Assembly: GCA_900553645.1 (NCBI GenBank)
Contig: USEE01000114.1
Span: 1 to 5,640 of the forward strand
Source: an uncultured Eubacteriales bacterium
GTDB lineage: Bacteria; Bacillota_A; Clostridia; Christensenellales; Aristaeellaceae
Direction of reading: 5' to 3'
Length of the DNA: 5,640 bases
Part shown: piece by piece, positions 5,531-5,640 of the stretch
Layout: the number at the start of each line of letters is the position of its first letter
Position numbering within the stretch: the first letter of the stretch is position 1
The notes under the pieces: model-generated
Seen by the model: only the letters and a program-made list of their open reading frames with translations
What the model was told of the DNA's origin: nothing
Database searches by the model: none
Program-made: the position numbers and the translations under genes

Positions 5531-5640
5531 CGGTCTGCGCTCGCTTTCCCATCCGTTTACCTCTTTCAGCAGCATATACGTCACCGCTTCGCTCAGCGCG
5601 TGCAGACAAGCTTCTATTATATTAGAAGAAACGCCCACCG
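5519..5640 (-). CDS. cimA: citramalate synthase, C-terminal end only (partial)
   Basis: The minus strand is open from the right edge to a TAA at 5519-5521, encoding 39 complete residues plus a split codon (xCG, compatible with the Thr usual there). It reads VGVSSNIIEACLHALSEAVT then YMLLKEVNGW, followed by a polar tail. This matches the C-terminal helix I know from citramalate synthases and related 2-isopropylmalate synthase homologues (T-V-G-V-S-x-N-I-I-E-A-S-W-x-A-L-x-D-S-I-x-Y-x-L-L-K). CimA condenses pyruvate and acetyl-CoA to (R)-citramalate, the first step of the threonine-independent isoleucine route. The catalytic TIM barrel lies outside the window, so the reaction is inferred from the regulatory-domain end alone. 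An isopropylmalate synthase paralogue is the main alternative. The next gene starts 13 bases downstream, so they are probably co-transcribed. Confidence 0.68.
   Translation of the reverse strand, partial: VGVSSNIIEACLHALSEAVTYMLLKEVNGWESERRPQTV

Overview
The window looks like chromosomal DNA from a Gram-positive, probably clostridial (Bacillota) bacterium. I infer this from strong GGAGG-type ribosome binding sites, tightly packed co-directional genes, a MscL with a C-terminal zinc ribbon, a short ComEA-like protein and a DUF2207 membrane protein. Codon third positions are rich in G and C. I have no direct taxonomic marker, so the assignment is inference.

Every gene I can support is on the minus strand, so the order of transcription runs from high to low coordinates. 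At the right edge (5519-5640) is the 3' end of a citramalate synthase-like gene (cimA). It is followed 13 bases later by a PIG-V/GPI-mannosyltransferase-2-like multi-pass membrane protein (4021-5505). Next come mscL with a zinc-ribbon tail (3510-3983), a short helix-hairpin-helix ComEA-like protein overlapping the mscL stop codon (3185-3517), and a MATE family transporter (1659-3059). A strong intrinsic terminator lies just after the MATE stop codon (1609-1649). A separate transcription unit then begins with a plausible promoter (1462-1490) and a DUF2207 membrane protein that runs off the left edge (1-1413).

The cimA, PIG-V, mscL and comEA genes are spaced closely enough to be one operon. The MATE gene sits behind a 125-base gap containing two inverted repeats, so it may be partly uncoupled. 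The genes do not form one obvious pathway: amino acid precursor synthesis, a lipid-linked sugar transferase candidate, osmotic protection, DNA binding or uptake, and small-molecule export. The shared theme, apart from cimA, is the cell envelope.

I see no tRNA, rRNA, CRISPR array, insertion sequence or phage gene, and nothing that clearly amounts to an undescribed system. The points most worth a second look are the MscL zinc ribbon and its coupling to comEA, the structured comEA-MATE gap, the palindrome inside the DUF2207 promoter, and the cimA tail at the edge.
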